DNA of 9,506 nt from Gammaproteobacteria bacterium. GTDB lineage: Bacteria; Pseudomonadota; Gammaproteobacteria; GRL18. The stretch covers positions 1 to 9,506 of the forward strand of contig DAOVUK010000081.1 of the NCBI GenBank assembly GCA_030632625.1, written 5' to 3'. This document shows positions 1-4,198 of this stretch, in pieces (the stretch's first letter is position 1; each line of letters starts with the position of its first letter). The position numbers and the translations under genes were made by a program. The notes beneath the pieces were generated by a model. It was given only the letters and a program-made list of their open reading frames with translations. It ran no database searches and was not told where the DNA came from.

Positions 1-57
1 AATATGGAAACGCTCAGCCTTCCAGTTAAAACTATAGGAATATGCCCAACTTTTTAC

Positions 58-149
58 ACCAGCTTAGATACCCTCAGAACAAAAATTTAATTTACTTGCC
101 ATAAATCGCTTTTTATTTTCTTTAGGGCATCCCCTAATATTAAGCTGGT
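58..149. repeat. 9-bp inverted repeat pair with an internal hairpin
   Basis: ACCAGCTTA (58-66) is matched by TAAGCTGGT (141-149), a perfect 9-bp inverted repeat about 75 bp apart. Between the arms lies a small hairpin, TTAGGG-CATC-CCCTAA (122-137). No convincing reading frame crosses positions 1-180. The longest open stretch from the left edge ends at a TAA at 88-90 and resembles nothing I recognise. This may be the end of a mobile element cut by the window edge, but no target duplication is visible. Confidence 0.3.
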
Positions 150-182
150 CTGACGTGCGTTAGTAAATGGCAGGTTAATCAG

Positions 183-221
183 GCCACCCACCATTTAAGG
201 TATTTTTAAATGGTGGGTGGC
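183..221. terminator. Long perfect hairpin, possible terminator
   Basis: A 16-bp perfect stem (183-198 paired with 206-221, arm beginning GCCACCCACC) closes a 7-base loop. On the plus strand it is followed by TTGTTTATC, a weak T-rich tail; on the minus strand there is no T-run. It could terminate transcription arriving from the left edge. It is also the last strong structure downstream of the small minus-strand gene at 291-458. Confidence 0.45.
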
Positions 222-240
222 TTGTTTATCTGTTGTTTAT

Positions 241-264
241 CTGCCTGCTCTCAGAATCAGGCAG
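241..264. other. Short hairpin downstream of the small minus-strand gene
   Basis: CTGCCTG (241-247) pairs with CAGGCAG (258-264) across a 10-base loop. It lies 26 bp past the stop codon of the gene at 291-458. It may protect that transcript's 3' end together with the larger hairpin at 183-221; there is no T-tract to make it a classical terminator. Confidence 0.35.
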
Positions 265-290
265 GCCTTGTACCAGAGCGACATTTTAAA

Positions 291-458
291 TCATAGATGA
301 AAATATAAAGCGGCCAGAATGCCACCCATGCCGCAGCCAAACATAACAGCTGAAATGATTAGGGGAAAGGAATTACCAGAATCTTCCCAAAGATTTCCGT
401 TATCGCAATTATTGCATACTGAAGTGTTTTTATGTTTACATCTATCGCCATATTTCAT
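291..458 (-). CDS. Small Cys-motif protein with one C-terminal membrane segment (55 aa)
   Basis: I do not recognise the family. The start is an ATG at 458 with a very good ribosome binding site, GGAG eight bases upstream within AAAGGAGAAAG; the stop is TGA at 291-293. The protein begins MKYGDRCKHK and has a C-x7-C-x2-C cluster (C7, C15, C18) in a polar, charged N-terminal half (1-30). A glycine-rich hydrophobic stretch follows (about 31-54, with C42) that would span a membrane once. The three close cysteines plus H9 suggest a small metal-binding site, but that is inference. The strong binding site and sensible soluble/membrane split argue for a real gene. It lies between the hairpins at 183-264 and the tRNA remnant at 513-559, with no partner gene on its strand. 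Confidence 0.6.
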   Translation of the reverse strand: MKYGDRCKHKNTSVCNNCDNGNLWEDSGNSFPLIISAVMFGCGMGGILAALYFHL

Positions 459-481
459 TTATCTTTCTCCTTTATATTGGT

Positions 482-512
482 ACTATATGGGAGTGTTTTA
501 ATTGTCTTTCAA
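482..512 (-). promoter_or_regulatory. Possible promoter of the small Cys-motif gene
   Basis: Reading the minus strand, TTGAAA (507-512) and TATAGT (482-487) resemble -35 and -10 boxes. The 19-bp spacer is longer than ideal. The gene's binding site follows about 10 bases downstream of the -10 box. The -35 box directly touches the tRNA remnant. Confidence 0.3.
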
Positions 513-559
513 GTGGTGGCCTTCGGTCCGTGGAGGTTCAAGTCCTCGCCTGGGCACCA
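513..559 (+). pseudogene. 3'-end remnant of a tRNA-Leu gene (possible attachment site)
   Basis: The stretch reads as the last part of a long-variable-arm tRNA. It has a TTCG-capped variable arm (518-529), a T arm with loop TTCAAGT between GGAGG and CCTCG (533-549), the 3' acceptor strand CCTGGGC (549-555, approximate), a discriminator A and an encoded CCA (557-559). The acceptor end and long arm best fit tRNA-Leu. The 5' half is absent: no GCCCAGG, D arm or anticodon arm lies in the preceding 60 bases, which are AT-rich promoter-like sequence. The variable stem has one mismatch and the outer T-stem pair is G-G, so it is decaying. Such 3'-end copies are typical of sites left by tyrosine-integrase elements. 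Confidence 0.7.
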
Positions 560-609
560 TACACAGCAACACTTTCAAAAAATAAGCATTATTTCTGATT
601 TTATACTTA

Positions 610-667
610 CTGGTTTTTACCAGGTTCGGTCAAGTTTTAGAAAAAATATTTAGTTGATAAATATCAA
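610..667. repeat. Two short palindromes in an AT-rich gap
   Basis: CTGGT-TTTT-ACCAG (610-623) and TTGATA-AA-TATCAA (654-667) are small perfect inverted repeats. They lie in the otherwise featureless AT-rich stretch between the tRNA remnant and the promoter at 692-720. I see no gene on either strand from 560 to 690. They could be protein-binding sites, but nothing ties them to a regulator. Confidence 0.3.
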
Positions 668-691
668 TAATTCCTGCAAAAATAAAATATC

Positions 692-720
692 TTACAGACA
701 AAACTGAAAGTTTATATAAT
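692..720 (+). promoter_or_regulatory. Promoter with a consensus -10 box inside an inverted repeat
   Basis: TATAAT at 715-720 is a perfect -10 hexamer. A poor -35 (TTACAG, 692-697) sits 17 bp upstream, so activation by a protein is plausible. The box lies within the loop of a perfect 10-bp inverted repeat, AGACAAAACT (696-705) and AGTTTTGTCT (738-747). A nested smaller one, TAATT/AATTA, occupies 724-738. The repeat could be an operator or, if transcribed from further upstream, a hairpin. Predicted transcription would begin near 727. Confidence 0.45.
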
Positions 721-726
721 ACTTAA

Positions 727-865
727 TTACAAGAATTAGTTTTGTCTTTCATTCTCCAAATTTGAAGGGCCTCGACAAGCCAGTTATTGGCTGCAGGCGC
801 TAAGCCATATGAAATGTCCTAGGCCCTCAAGTCACCCCGCTAGCTAACCCCTTGCGGGGTTTTTT
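727..865 (+). ncRNA. Structured RNA candidate: small RNA or leader upstream of the Nudix gene
   Basis: From a consensus -10 box to an intrinsic terminator there is about 140 bases with no credible reading frame but clear folding. A closing stem, AGGGCCT (766-772) with AGGCCCT (821-827), encloses hairpin GCCA-GTTAT-TGGC (779-791). A second possible hairpin, GGC-GCTAA-GCC (796-806), is followed by a purine-rich tail. The Nudix start codon is 100 bases after the terminator on the same strand. The element is therefore either an independent small RNA or an attenuating leader of riboswitch type. I compared it by eye with the common riboswitch, ribozyme and 6S/SRP consensus cores I know and found no match. 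Confidence 0.45.
834..865 (+). terminator. Intrinsic terminator
   Basis: AACCCC-TTGC-GGGGTT (846-861) is followed by a T-tract ending at 865, a textbook rho-independent terminator. An alternative stem using ACCCCGC (834-840) with GCGGGGT (854-860) competes for the same 3' arm, so two terminator conformations are possible. It works on the plus strand only. Confidence 0.85.
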
Positions 866-898
866 AATTTTTGCTGAATAGTCTTTACATTCAGTAAA

Positions 899-947
899 GG
901 AACAGGCAGAGCATCCGCTCAAAATAGATTAATTGATACGCCTGTCC
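899..947 (+). promoter_or_regulatory. Bulged stem in the Nudix 5' leader
   Basis: GG-A-ACAGGC (899-907) can pair with GCCTGTCC (940-947), eight pairs with one bulged A and a 32-base loop. The stem ends a few bases before the AAAGAG ribosome binding site (951-956) of the Nudix gene and could affect access to it. A further small inverted repeat, CTGAAT/ATTCAG, lies at 874-894. No good promoter is seen between the terminator at 865 and the gene. Confidence 0.25.
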
Positions 948-965
948 GCTAAAGAGTGAAATAAA

Positions 966-1427
966 ATGATCCGTTCAAAAAATACAGCCAAGGCCATTAT
1001 TATTGATAATGACAGGGTGTTATTATTAAAAAAGAAATATGATGACGGCAGTATTATGTATACTTTACCCGGCGGCACTCAGGAGCCGGGAGAGTCATTA
1101 GAGCAGGCGGTCATCAGGGAAGCCTATGAAGAAGCTGCTGCAAAAGTATCTGTCATTAAACTATTAAATATCTATGAACACCAGCGCCACTCGAAAACAC
1201 AGCAGGGTAAAATCACCCATAAAATAGAATTTGCTTTTCTATGTCATCTTGAAGCCCTTTATCAGCCTAAAATGGGACATCACCCGGATCCTCATCAAGT
1301 TTCAGTAGAATGGAAAAAGATTGATCAGCTGGCTCAATTAACACTTTCCCCCAAAAGATTGTCTGAAATAATAGCAAGATACATGACTTTAGATGCTAAT
1401 ATATATCTAGGTGATATTTCACAATAA
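966..1427 (+). CDS. Nudix family hydrolase (153 aa)
   Basis: The Nudix box is plain: G37-x5-E43-x7-R51-E52-x2-E55-E56, inside LPGGTQEPGESLEQAVIREA (34-53) and continuing YEEAAA (54-59). These residues bind the divalent metal used to cleave nucleoside diphosphate-linked substrates. The usual glycine after E-E-x is an alanine here (A58), a mild deviation. Beta-strands of the fold are evident before the box (AIIIDNDRVLLLKKKY) and after it (HKIEFAFLCHL). The 153-residue length is normal for a single-domain enzyme; it is cytoplasmic, with no signal peptide. The ATG at 966 has AAAGAG about 9 bases upstream. The substrate cannot be read from sequence. It stands alone behind a terminator and a structured leader candidate, with a small membrane protein 53 bp downstream. 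Confidence 0.9.
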   Translation: MIRSKNTAKAIIIDNDRVLLLKKKYDDGSIMYTLPGGTQEPGESLEQAVIREAYEEAAAKVSVIKLLNIYEHQRHSKTQQGKITHKIEFAFLCHLEALYQPKMGHHPDPHQVSVEWKKIDQLAQLTLSPKRLSEIIARYMTLDANIYLGDISQ

Positions 1428-1480
1428 AATGATTATATCTGTGTGACTGAGATGTTGAGTAAGCTTTTAAGAGGAATAAT

Positions 1481-1690
1481 ATGAATCTTGCAATTAAATC
1501 AATGATATTAGATGCCGGAATATCCGCATTAATCACTTTAGCGGGTGGCGCGAGTTTTTATTCTTTCCTGTTTCTCTTCGTTATATTATTTCTTCCGGCA
1601 ATACTGGTTTTTGTTTCCCTGGATATTATGCGTAATTCCTTTAAAGATTCACCAGCCAATGACCATAGCAGAAAGAAAGAGCTTAAGTAA
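1481..1690 (+). CDS. Small hydrophobic membrane protein (69 aa)
   Basis: I do not recognise the family. The ATG at 1481 has an excellent binding site (AAGAGGA, five bases spacing). Residues about 12-49 are almost wholly hydrophobic (core SFLFLFVILFLPAILVFVSL), enough for one long or two short membrane helices with a proline at 39. A charged C-terminal tail ends RKKELK, suggesting a cytoplasmic C-terminus. After the TAA at 1688-1690 the same frame stays open and hydrophobic to 1882, and that second part repeats the pattern of this helix. The protein may therefore be the first half of a longer one, or the first of two tandem paralogues. It may share a transcript with the Nudix gene. Confidence 0.55.
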   Translation: MNLAIKSMILDAGISALITLAGGASFYSFLFLFVILFLPAILVFVSLDIMRNSFKDSPANDHSRKKELK

Positions 1691-1744
1691 ATTTTTAAAT
1701 CAAGTTTCGTATGGCTGTTTTGCGGGGGAATAATTGCCTTTCTA

Positions 1745-1882
1745 ATGGCTATCAGCTTTGTTTTTTCTGAGCACAAATCTCAGATTGATTTATTTATAAC
1801 GATCTCATCAATTTTTTTCATTGTGATCATCCTGCCTGTGTTAGTTTTTTACCTGATACTGTCTTTATTTTTTAAAGGGTAA
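1745..1882 (+). CDS. Second small hydrophobic protein, in frame with the first (45 aa or more)
   Basis: The reading frame of the preceding gene continues past its TAA from 1691 to a TAA at 1880-1882. It encodes 63 residues with two strongly hydrophobic stretches, one around 1706-1768 and one around 1790-1876. The only ATG in it is at 1745, which would give 45 residues and cut off most of the first helix; the G-rich GCGGGGGA is about 17 bases upstream, too far to be ideal. The C-terminal helix (SSIFFIVIILPVLVFYLIL) closely resembles the helix of the previous protein in its order of hydrophobic residues and its L-P pair. It is either a gene with an unusual start or the 3' part of a gene interrupted by a stop. 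The coordinates use the ATG. Confidence 0.4.
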   Translation: MAISFVFSEHKSQIDLFITISSIFFIVIILPVLVFYLILSLFFKG

Positions 1883-1913
1883 TTAATCAGGCTCCTGGTT
1901 ACAAATGACTGTA

Positions 1914-1940
1914 TTGACATGATTTCTCCTGACTTATAGT
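1914..1940 (+). promoter_or_regulatory. Possible promoter of the AraC-family gene
   Basis: TTGACA (1914-1919) is a perfect -35 box. TATAGT (1935-1940) is a five-of-six -10 box after a 15-bp spacer, shorter than the optimal 17, which often marks an activator-dependent promoter. Transcription would start near 1947 and leave a leader of about 60 bases before the GTG at 2008. Confidence 0.45.
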
Positions 1941-2007
1941 AAGTAAATAGTGATTGCTAATGTTACCCATTAAAAGCAGTTTATGAAAAGACTTATTACT
2001 ATTTTAA

Positions 2008-3138
2008 GTGCTATTGAATCAGGGACATAAAAATACTCCTGAGAAACCACTTATAAAAACAGGTGAAACCCTCTATACTTTGTTGAATATCGCAGTAAAA
2101 AATAGAAAGTTGAGGCGCCATTTGTCAGAGCTTGAACACTTTTATGTCCCCACACTGAATGCTGTATGGAATGTTATGCAAAAATTTGGTGTAGATCCAG
2201 GACCAATTTTTGAAAATTTCGGCTTGTATGAAAAAGATCTGCAAGACAGTAATAAACGTTGTCATGCTTATATTGAAATAGCGCTCTGGCATCATGCGCA
2301 GAATATTATTAAAGAACCCTGTCTGGGATTAAATGCCGGGCGTGATACCTGGCACCCGTCACAATTGGGAACTTTGGGTTATGCCTGGCTGGCAAGCTCT
2401 ACTTTAGAGCGGGCATTTCATCGCCTGAGTCGTTTTCAGCATCTGGTGACCAATGCCTACGAAGTGGCTATTGATAATACCGATAAATTGTATACTGTCT
2501 CTATTTGCTACTCCAGACAAAATCCGGCGTTTCAAGCCCGTTCAGAATCCATTATCAGTACCTTGCTCTGCATGAGCCGCATGAATTTTGGCAACAACCT
2601 TAAAGTTCAGGCTGTATCATTTGTCCATGCGGCTCCCGATAAAATAGACAAATACCTTAATCTGTTTAATTGTCAGCCAGAATTTAGTGCATCGTTCGAC
2701 AGCATTTCTTTCAGTATGGCAGATATAAGAAAAAAATTGCCTAGTGCGAATCATATGTTTGAAGAAATGATGGATCAATCCATTATCAAGGCATTGAATA
2801 AACTTGAAAAGGATAATATTGTTTCTCAGGTTAAGTCGGCTGTTTTAGAGCAGCTTTCTTGTGGAAAAGTGACAGAAGAGGATATTTCTGGTCTGTTGAA
2901 TATGAGTAAACGCAAGTTGCAATTAAAGCTTGCAGAAGAAAATATACGTTTTAAGAGCTTATTGGATGATATTCGCTCGAATATGGCAAAAGAATATCTG
3001 AATGATCAAAGTTTATGCCTGAGTGAAATTGCTTTTTTATTAGGTTTTTCAGAAGTGAGCTCGTTTTCCAGAGCTTTTAAACGCTGGACAGGTGTTTCGC
3101 CAGGACAGTATAAAAAAAATAAAAAAGCTTTTTCTTAA
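2008..3138 (+). CDS. AraC-family transcriptional regulator (376 aa)
   Basis: The C-terminal third (about 272-372) is an AraC/XylS DNA-binding domain. A first helix-turn-helix around ISGLLNMSKRKLQLKLAEE (293-311) is followed by the signature IAFLLGFSEVSSFSRAFKRW (341-360) and TGVSPGQYK. The N-terminal part (about 46-225) matches the sensory domain of the OruR/ArgR-like subgroup, with the characteristic LGTLGYAWLASSTLERAFHRL (120-140). Members bind a small molecule and activate nearby genes. The effector here is unknown. The GTG start at 2008 has no clear binding site, and the first 45 residues extend beyond the usual N-terminus, so the true start may be an in-frame TTG further down (2080, 2083 or 2110). 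No obvious target gene is adjacent on the same strand. Paired sites at 3363-3399 could be its operator. Confidence 0.88.
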   Translation: MLLNQGHKNTPEKPLIKTGETLYTLLNIAVKNRKLRRHLSELEHFYVPTLNAVWNVMQKFGVDPGPIFENFGLYEKDLQDSNKRCHAYIEIALWHHAQNIIKEPCLGLNAGRDTWHPSQLGTLGYAWLASSTLERAFHRLSRFQHLVTNAYEVAIDNTDKLYTVSICYSRQNPAFQARSESIISTLLCMSRMNFGNNLKVQAVSFVHAAPDKIDKYLNLFNCQPEFSASFDSISFSMADIRKKLPSANHMFEEMMDQSIIKALNKLEKDNIVSQVKSAVLEQLSCGKVTEEDISGLLNMSKRKLQLKLAEENIRFKSLLDDIRSNMAKEYLNDQSLCLSEIAFLLGFSEVSSFSRAFKRWTGVSPGQYKKNKKAFS

Positions 3139-3191
3139 TACTTTTTTTAACACTTTTTTTTAACAAATGAAGCTGTTTAAAATATATATTT

Positions 3192-3274
3192 GGGGTAAAC
3201 AAAATCGCACATATTGAAAATATAGTCTTTTCAATATGCTCAGATAAATCTGCTGCGATCTATATTATACCCCC
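3192..3274. other. Possible three-way-junction structure between convergent genes
   Basis: Nested inverted repeats build a branched fold. GGGGTA (3192-3197) pairs with TACCCC (3268-3273), and ATCGCA (3204-3209) with TGCGAT (3254-3259). Inside are an 11-bp perfect hairpin, CATATTGAAAA-TATAGTC-TTTTCAATATG (3210-3238), and CAGAT-AA-ATCTG (3241-3252). No gene lies in 3139-3440. The fold could be a 3' untranslated structure of the AraC-family transcript, an independent RNA on either strand, or a small inverted-repeat element. No flanking target duplication is seen. Confidence 0.4.
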
Positions 3275-3362
3275 TAAATTGTGTGCTGCTTGTTTTTATT
3301 ATTGTTATTGTTCTTCTTCTTATTTATAAGACAAAGTATAAATGAACTGATAATAAATTCTT

Positions 3363-3399
3363 GACGATTTGTGCAAAAAAAATGACATTTTGTGCAAAA
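3363..3399. promoter_or_regulatory. Two direct repeats at 21-bp spacing, possible AraC-type operator
   Basis: GACGATTTGTGCAAAA (3363-3378) and GACATTTTGTGCAAAA (3384-3399) match at 14 of 16 positions and start exactly 21 bp apart, two helical turns. Direct half-sites at this spacing are the hallmark of AraC-family dimers (araI1-araI2). On the minus strand, TTGCAC inside the first copy followed 15 bp later by TATTAT (3350-3355) could be a weak promoter pointing leftward into the structure at 3192-3274. Both neighbouring genes end here, so the target is unclear. Confidence 0.4.
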
Positions 3400-3440
3400 T
3401 TTGAGACTTCATTCCTTTTCATTGCTAAAACAGCAGAATT

Positions 3441-3827
3441 TTAGTCAGAAACGGCATCTTTGGTTTTTTCCCAGGTTTCATTGGAAAATTCCTTGGTTGC
3501 ATCCCAGGCATCACCCGAAGTCTCTTTAGTCGCCTCCCATGCTTTACCAGAACCTTCTTTCGTGGCCTCCCAGGCCTGACCCGATCCCTCTTTAGTGGCA
3601 TCCCATACTTCAGCCGAGGTCTCTTTGGTGGCATCCCACGCTTTACCGGAGGTTGTCTTAATGCCGTCTCCGACCTCTCCCCATGTAGAAGAACTCTGCT
3701 CTTTAGTTTCAGTGCGTTCCTCAGATGCAGGAGGTTCATATGCAGGCGGTTCAGGTGCGGGGAGTTCAGATGCAGGAAGAATAGAAGAACTTAACAGCAA
3801 AAATGCGAATAATAGCGTTTTTTTCAT
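3441..3827 (-). CDS. Exported protein with six 11-residue Trp repeats, LEA-like (128 aa)
   Basis: The start is the ATG at 3827, because MKKTLLFAFLLLSSSILPA is a good Sec signal peptide; the frame is open upstream but that part is not signal-like. A GGG about 8 bases upstream serves as a weak binding site. The mature protein has a Pro-rich segment (about 21-37, PPA repeats), a short linker, then six exact 11-residue repeats (62-127) of consensus x-A-W-[DE]-A-T-K-E-x-S-G, with Trp at 64, 75, 86, 97, 108 and 119. An 11-residue period with alternating acidic and basic residues gives a continuous amphipathic helix, as in group 3 LEA proteins and apolipoproteins. A periplasmic or outer-membrane role in stress protection or membrane binding is inference. 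No cysteine lipobox is present. It is preceded by the MITE at 3975-4164. Confidence 0.75.
   Translation of the reverse strand: MKKTLLFAFLLLSSSILPASELPAPEPPAYEPPASEERTETKEQSSSTWGEVGDGIKTTSGKAWDATKETSAEVWDATKEGSGQAWEATKEGSGKAWEATKETSGDAWDATKEFSNETWEKTKDAVSD
3447..3644 (-). repeat. Six in-frame 33-bp tandem repeats
   Basis: This is the coding DNA for residues 62-127 of the exported Trp-repeat protein, exactly six units of 33 bp with no spacer bases. Third-position changes and a few replacements (for example T-S-A against G-S-G, F-S-N) make the outer units most divergent. The array arose by unit duplication under coding constraint and can change copy number without breaking the frame. Confidence 0.8.
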
Positions 3828-3927
3828 GTGTTTACCCTGTAATGTAGTGGCAGGCAGCTTATTTTGTATGGTGTCAGATACCTTGTTCAATCGTATAGAC
3901 AACAAAAGTAACAAAAAGTGCGCAAAT

Positions 3928-3949
3928 AAACATCCTTAGTCTGATGTTT
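3928..3949. other. Small hairpin upstream of the Trp-repeat gene
   Basis: AAACATC (3928-3934) pairs with GATGTTT (3943-3949) over an 8-base loop, about 100 bp upstream of the start at 3827 and 18 bp from the MITE target duplication. It could end transcription arriving from the cold-shock-domain gene or bind a regulator. No strong promoter is seen for the Trp-repeat gene; TTGAAC and TACAAA on the minus strand nearer the start are weak candidates. Confidence 0.25.
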
Positions 3950-4037
3950 CAGAGACTGGACAAGCAGAATAAAGGGTTCTTCACATTATTGCGTAATTTT
4001 TGTATTCACTCGGTGAATTCAGCCATTCATGGATATG

Positions 4038-4065
4038 GTAGAGACGTTGCATGCAACGTCTCTAC
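4038..4065. repeat. Perfect 28-bp REP-like palindrome inside the MITE
   Basis: GTAGAGACGTTGCA is followed directly by its exact reverse complement, giving a perfect 28-bp palindrome centred on GCATGC. GTAGAGACG...CGTCTCTAC palindromes of this form are dispersed in high copy in some bacterial genomes, notably cyanobacteria and large sulfur bacteria (from memory). As RNA it would be a 12-bp or longer hairpin. Confidence 0.85.
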
Positions 4066-4103
4066 ATGCTTACGCTTGCCACACTAGCGGTCGTTTCGTG
4101 ACC

Positions 4104-4131
4104 GTAGAGGCAAGGCATGCCTTGTCTCGAC
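4104..4131. repeat. Second, diverged REP-like palindrome inside the MITE
   Basis: GTAGAGGCAAGGCA followed by TGCCTTGTCTCGAC has the same 28-bp length, GCATGC centre and GTAGAG start as the copy at 4038-4065, with 12 of 14 arm positions paired. A hairpin with CGGTC (4088-4092) and GACCG (4100-4104) overlaps its first base. The two copies are 38 bp apart, like a pair of REP units. Confidence 0.75.
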
Positions 4132-4198
4132 AATTTGGAAAAGTACGCATTTTTGTGAAGAGCCGAATAAAGAGTCCTCAACTCATTGAAAGACCGAA

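Larger units (their letters stand above)
3975..4164. mobile_element. 190-bp MITE with 8-bp target duplications, ISL3-like ends
   Basis: The ends are inverted copies: GGTTCTTCACA at 3975 and GGCTCTTCACA reading inward from 4164 differ at one of 11 positions, and similarity extends to 21 of 26. The element is flanked by a perfect 8-bp direct repeat, GAATAAAG (3967-3974 and 4165-4172), which proves transposition into an AT-rich site. GGnTCTTCaCA ends and 8-bp duplications fit the ISL3 family; that assignment is from memory of family features. There is no transposase, so it must have been moved in trans. Its interior is packed with palindromes (4004-4018, 4023-4032, 4038-4065, 4088-4104, 4104-4131). 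It separates the cold-shock-domain gene from the Trp-repeat gene. Confidence 0.85.

Noticed and set aside
473..559. A complete tRNA-Leu gene ending at 559
   Set aside because: The required 5' acceptor strand, D arm and anticodon arm are absent; only the 3' part can be recognised.
432..653. Plus-strand open frame of 73 codons across the tRNA remnant
   Set aside because: It overlaps the small minus-strand gene and the tRNA-Leu fragment, has no binding site, and its product looks random.
1558..1776. Minus-strand frame of 72 codons opposite the small membrane proteins
   Set aside because: It is antisense to a hydrophobic coding region, has no binding site, and carries a charged random-looking sequence.
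1983..2030. 15-codon upstream frame overlapping the AraC-family start
   Set aside because: It starts with an ATG but has no clear binding site and its product has no leader-peptide signature; it could be chance.
3122..3133. AAAAAGCTTTTT at the end of the AraC-family gene as a terminator
   Set aside because: It is a loopless A/T palindrome without GC stem strength; the following T-tracts are part of generally AT-rich DNA.
3447..3644. 33-bp periodic DNA repeats that could suggest a CRISPR-like array or minisatellite
   Set aside because: Units abut without spacers, are exactly 11 codons each, and encode one continuous repeat protein behind a signal peptide.
3595..3939. Plus-strand open frame of 114 codons opposite the Trp-repeat gene
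   Set aside because: It is an antisense shadow of the repeats and Pro-rich coding region; no binding site and a compositionally odd product.
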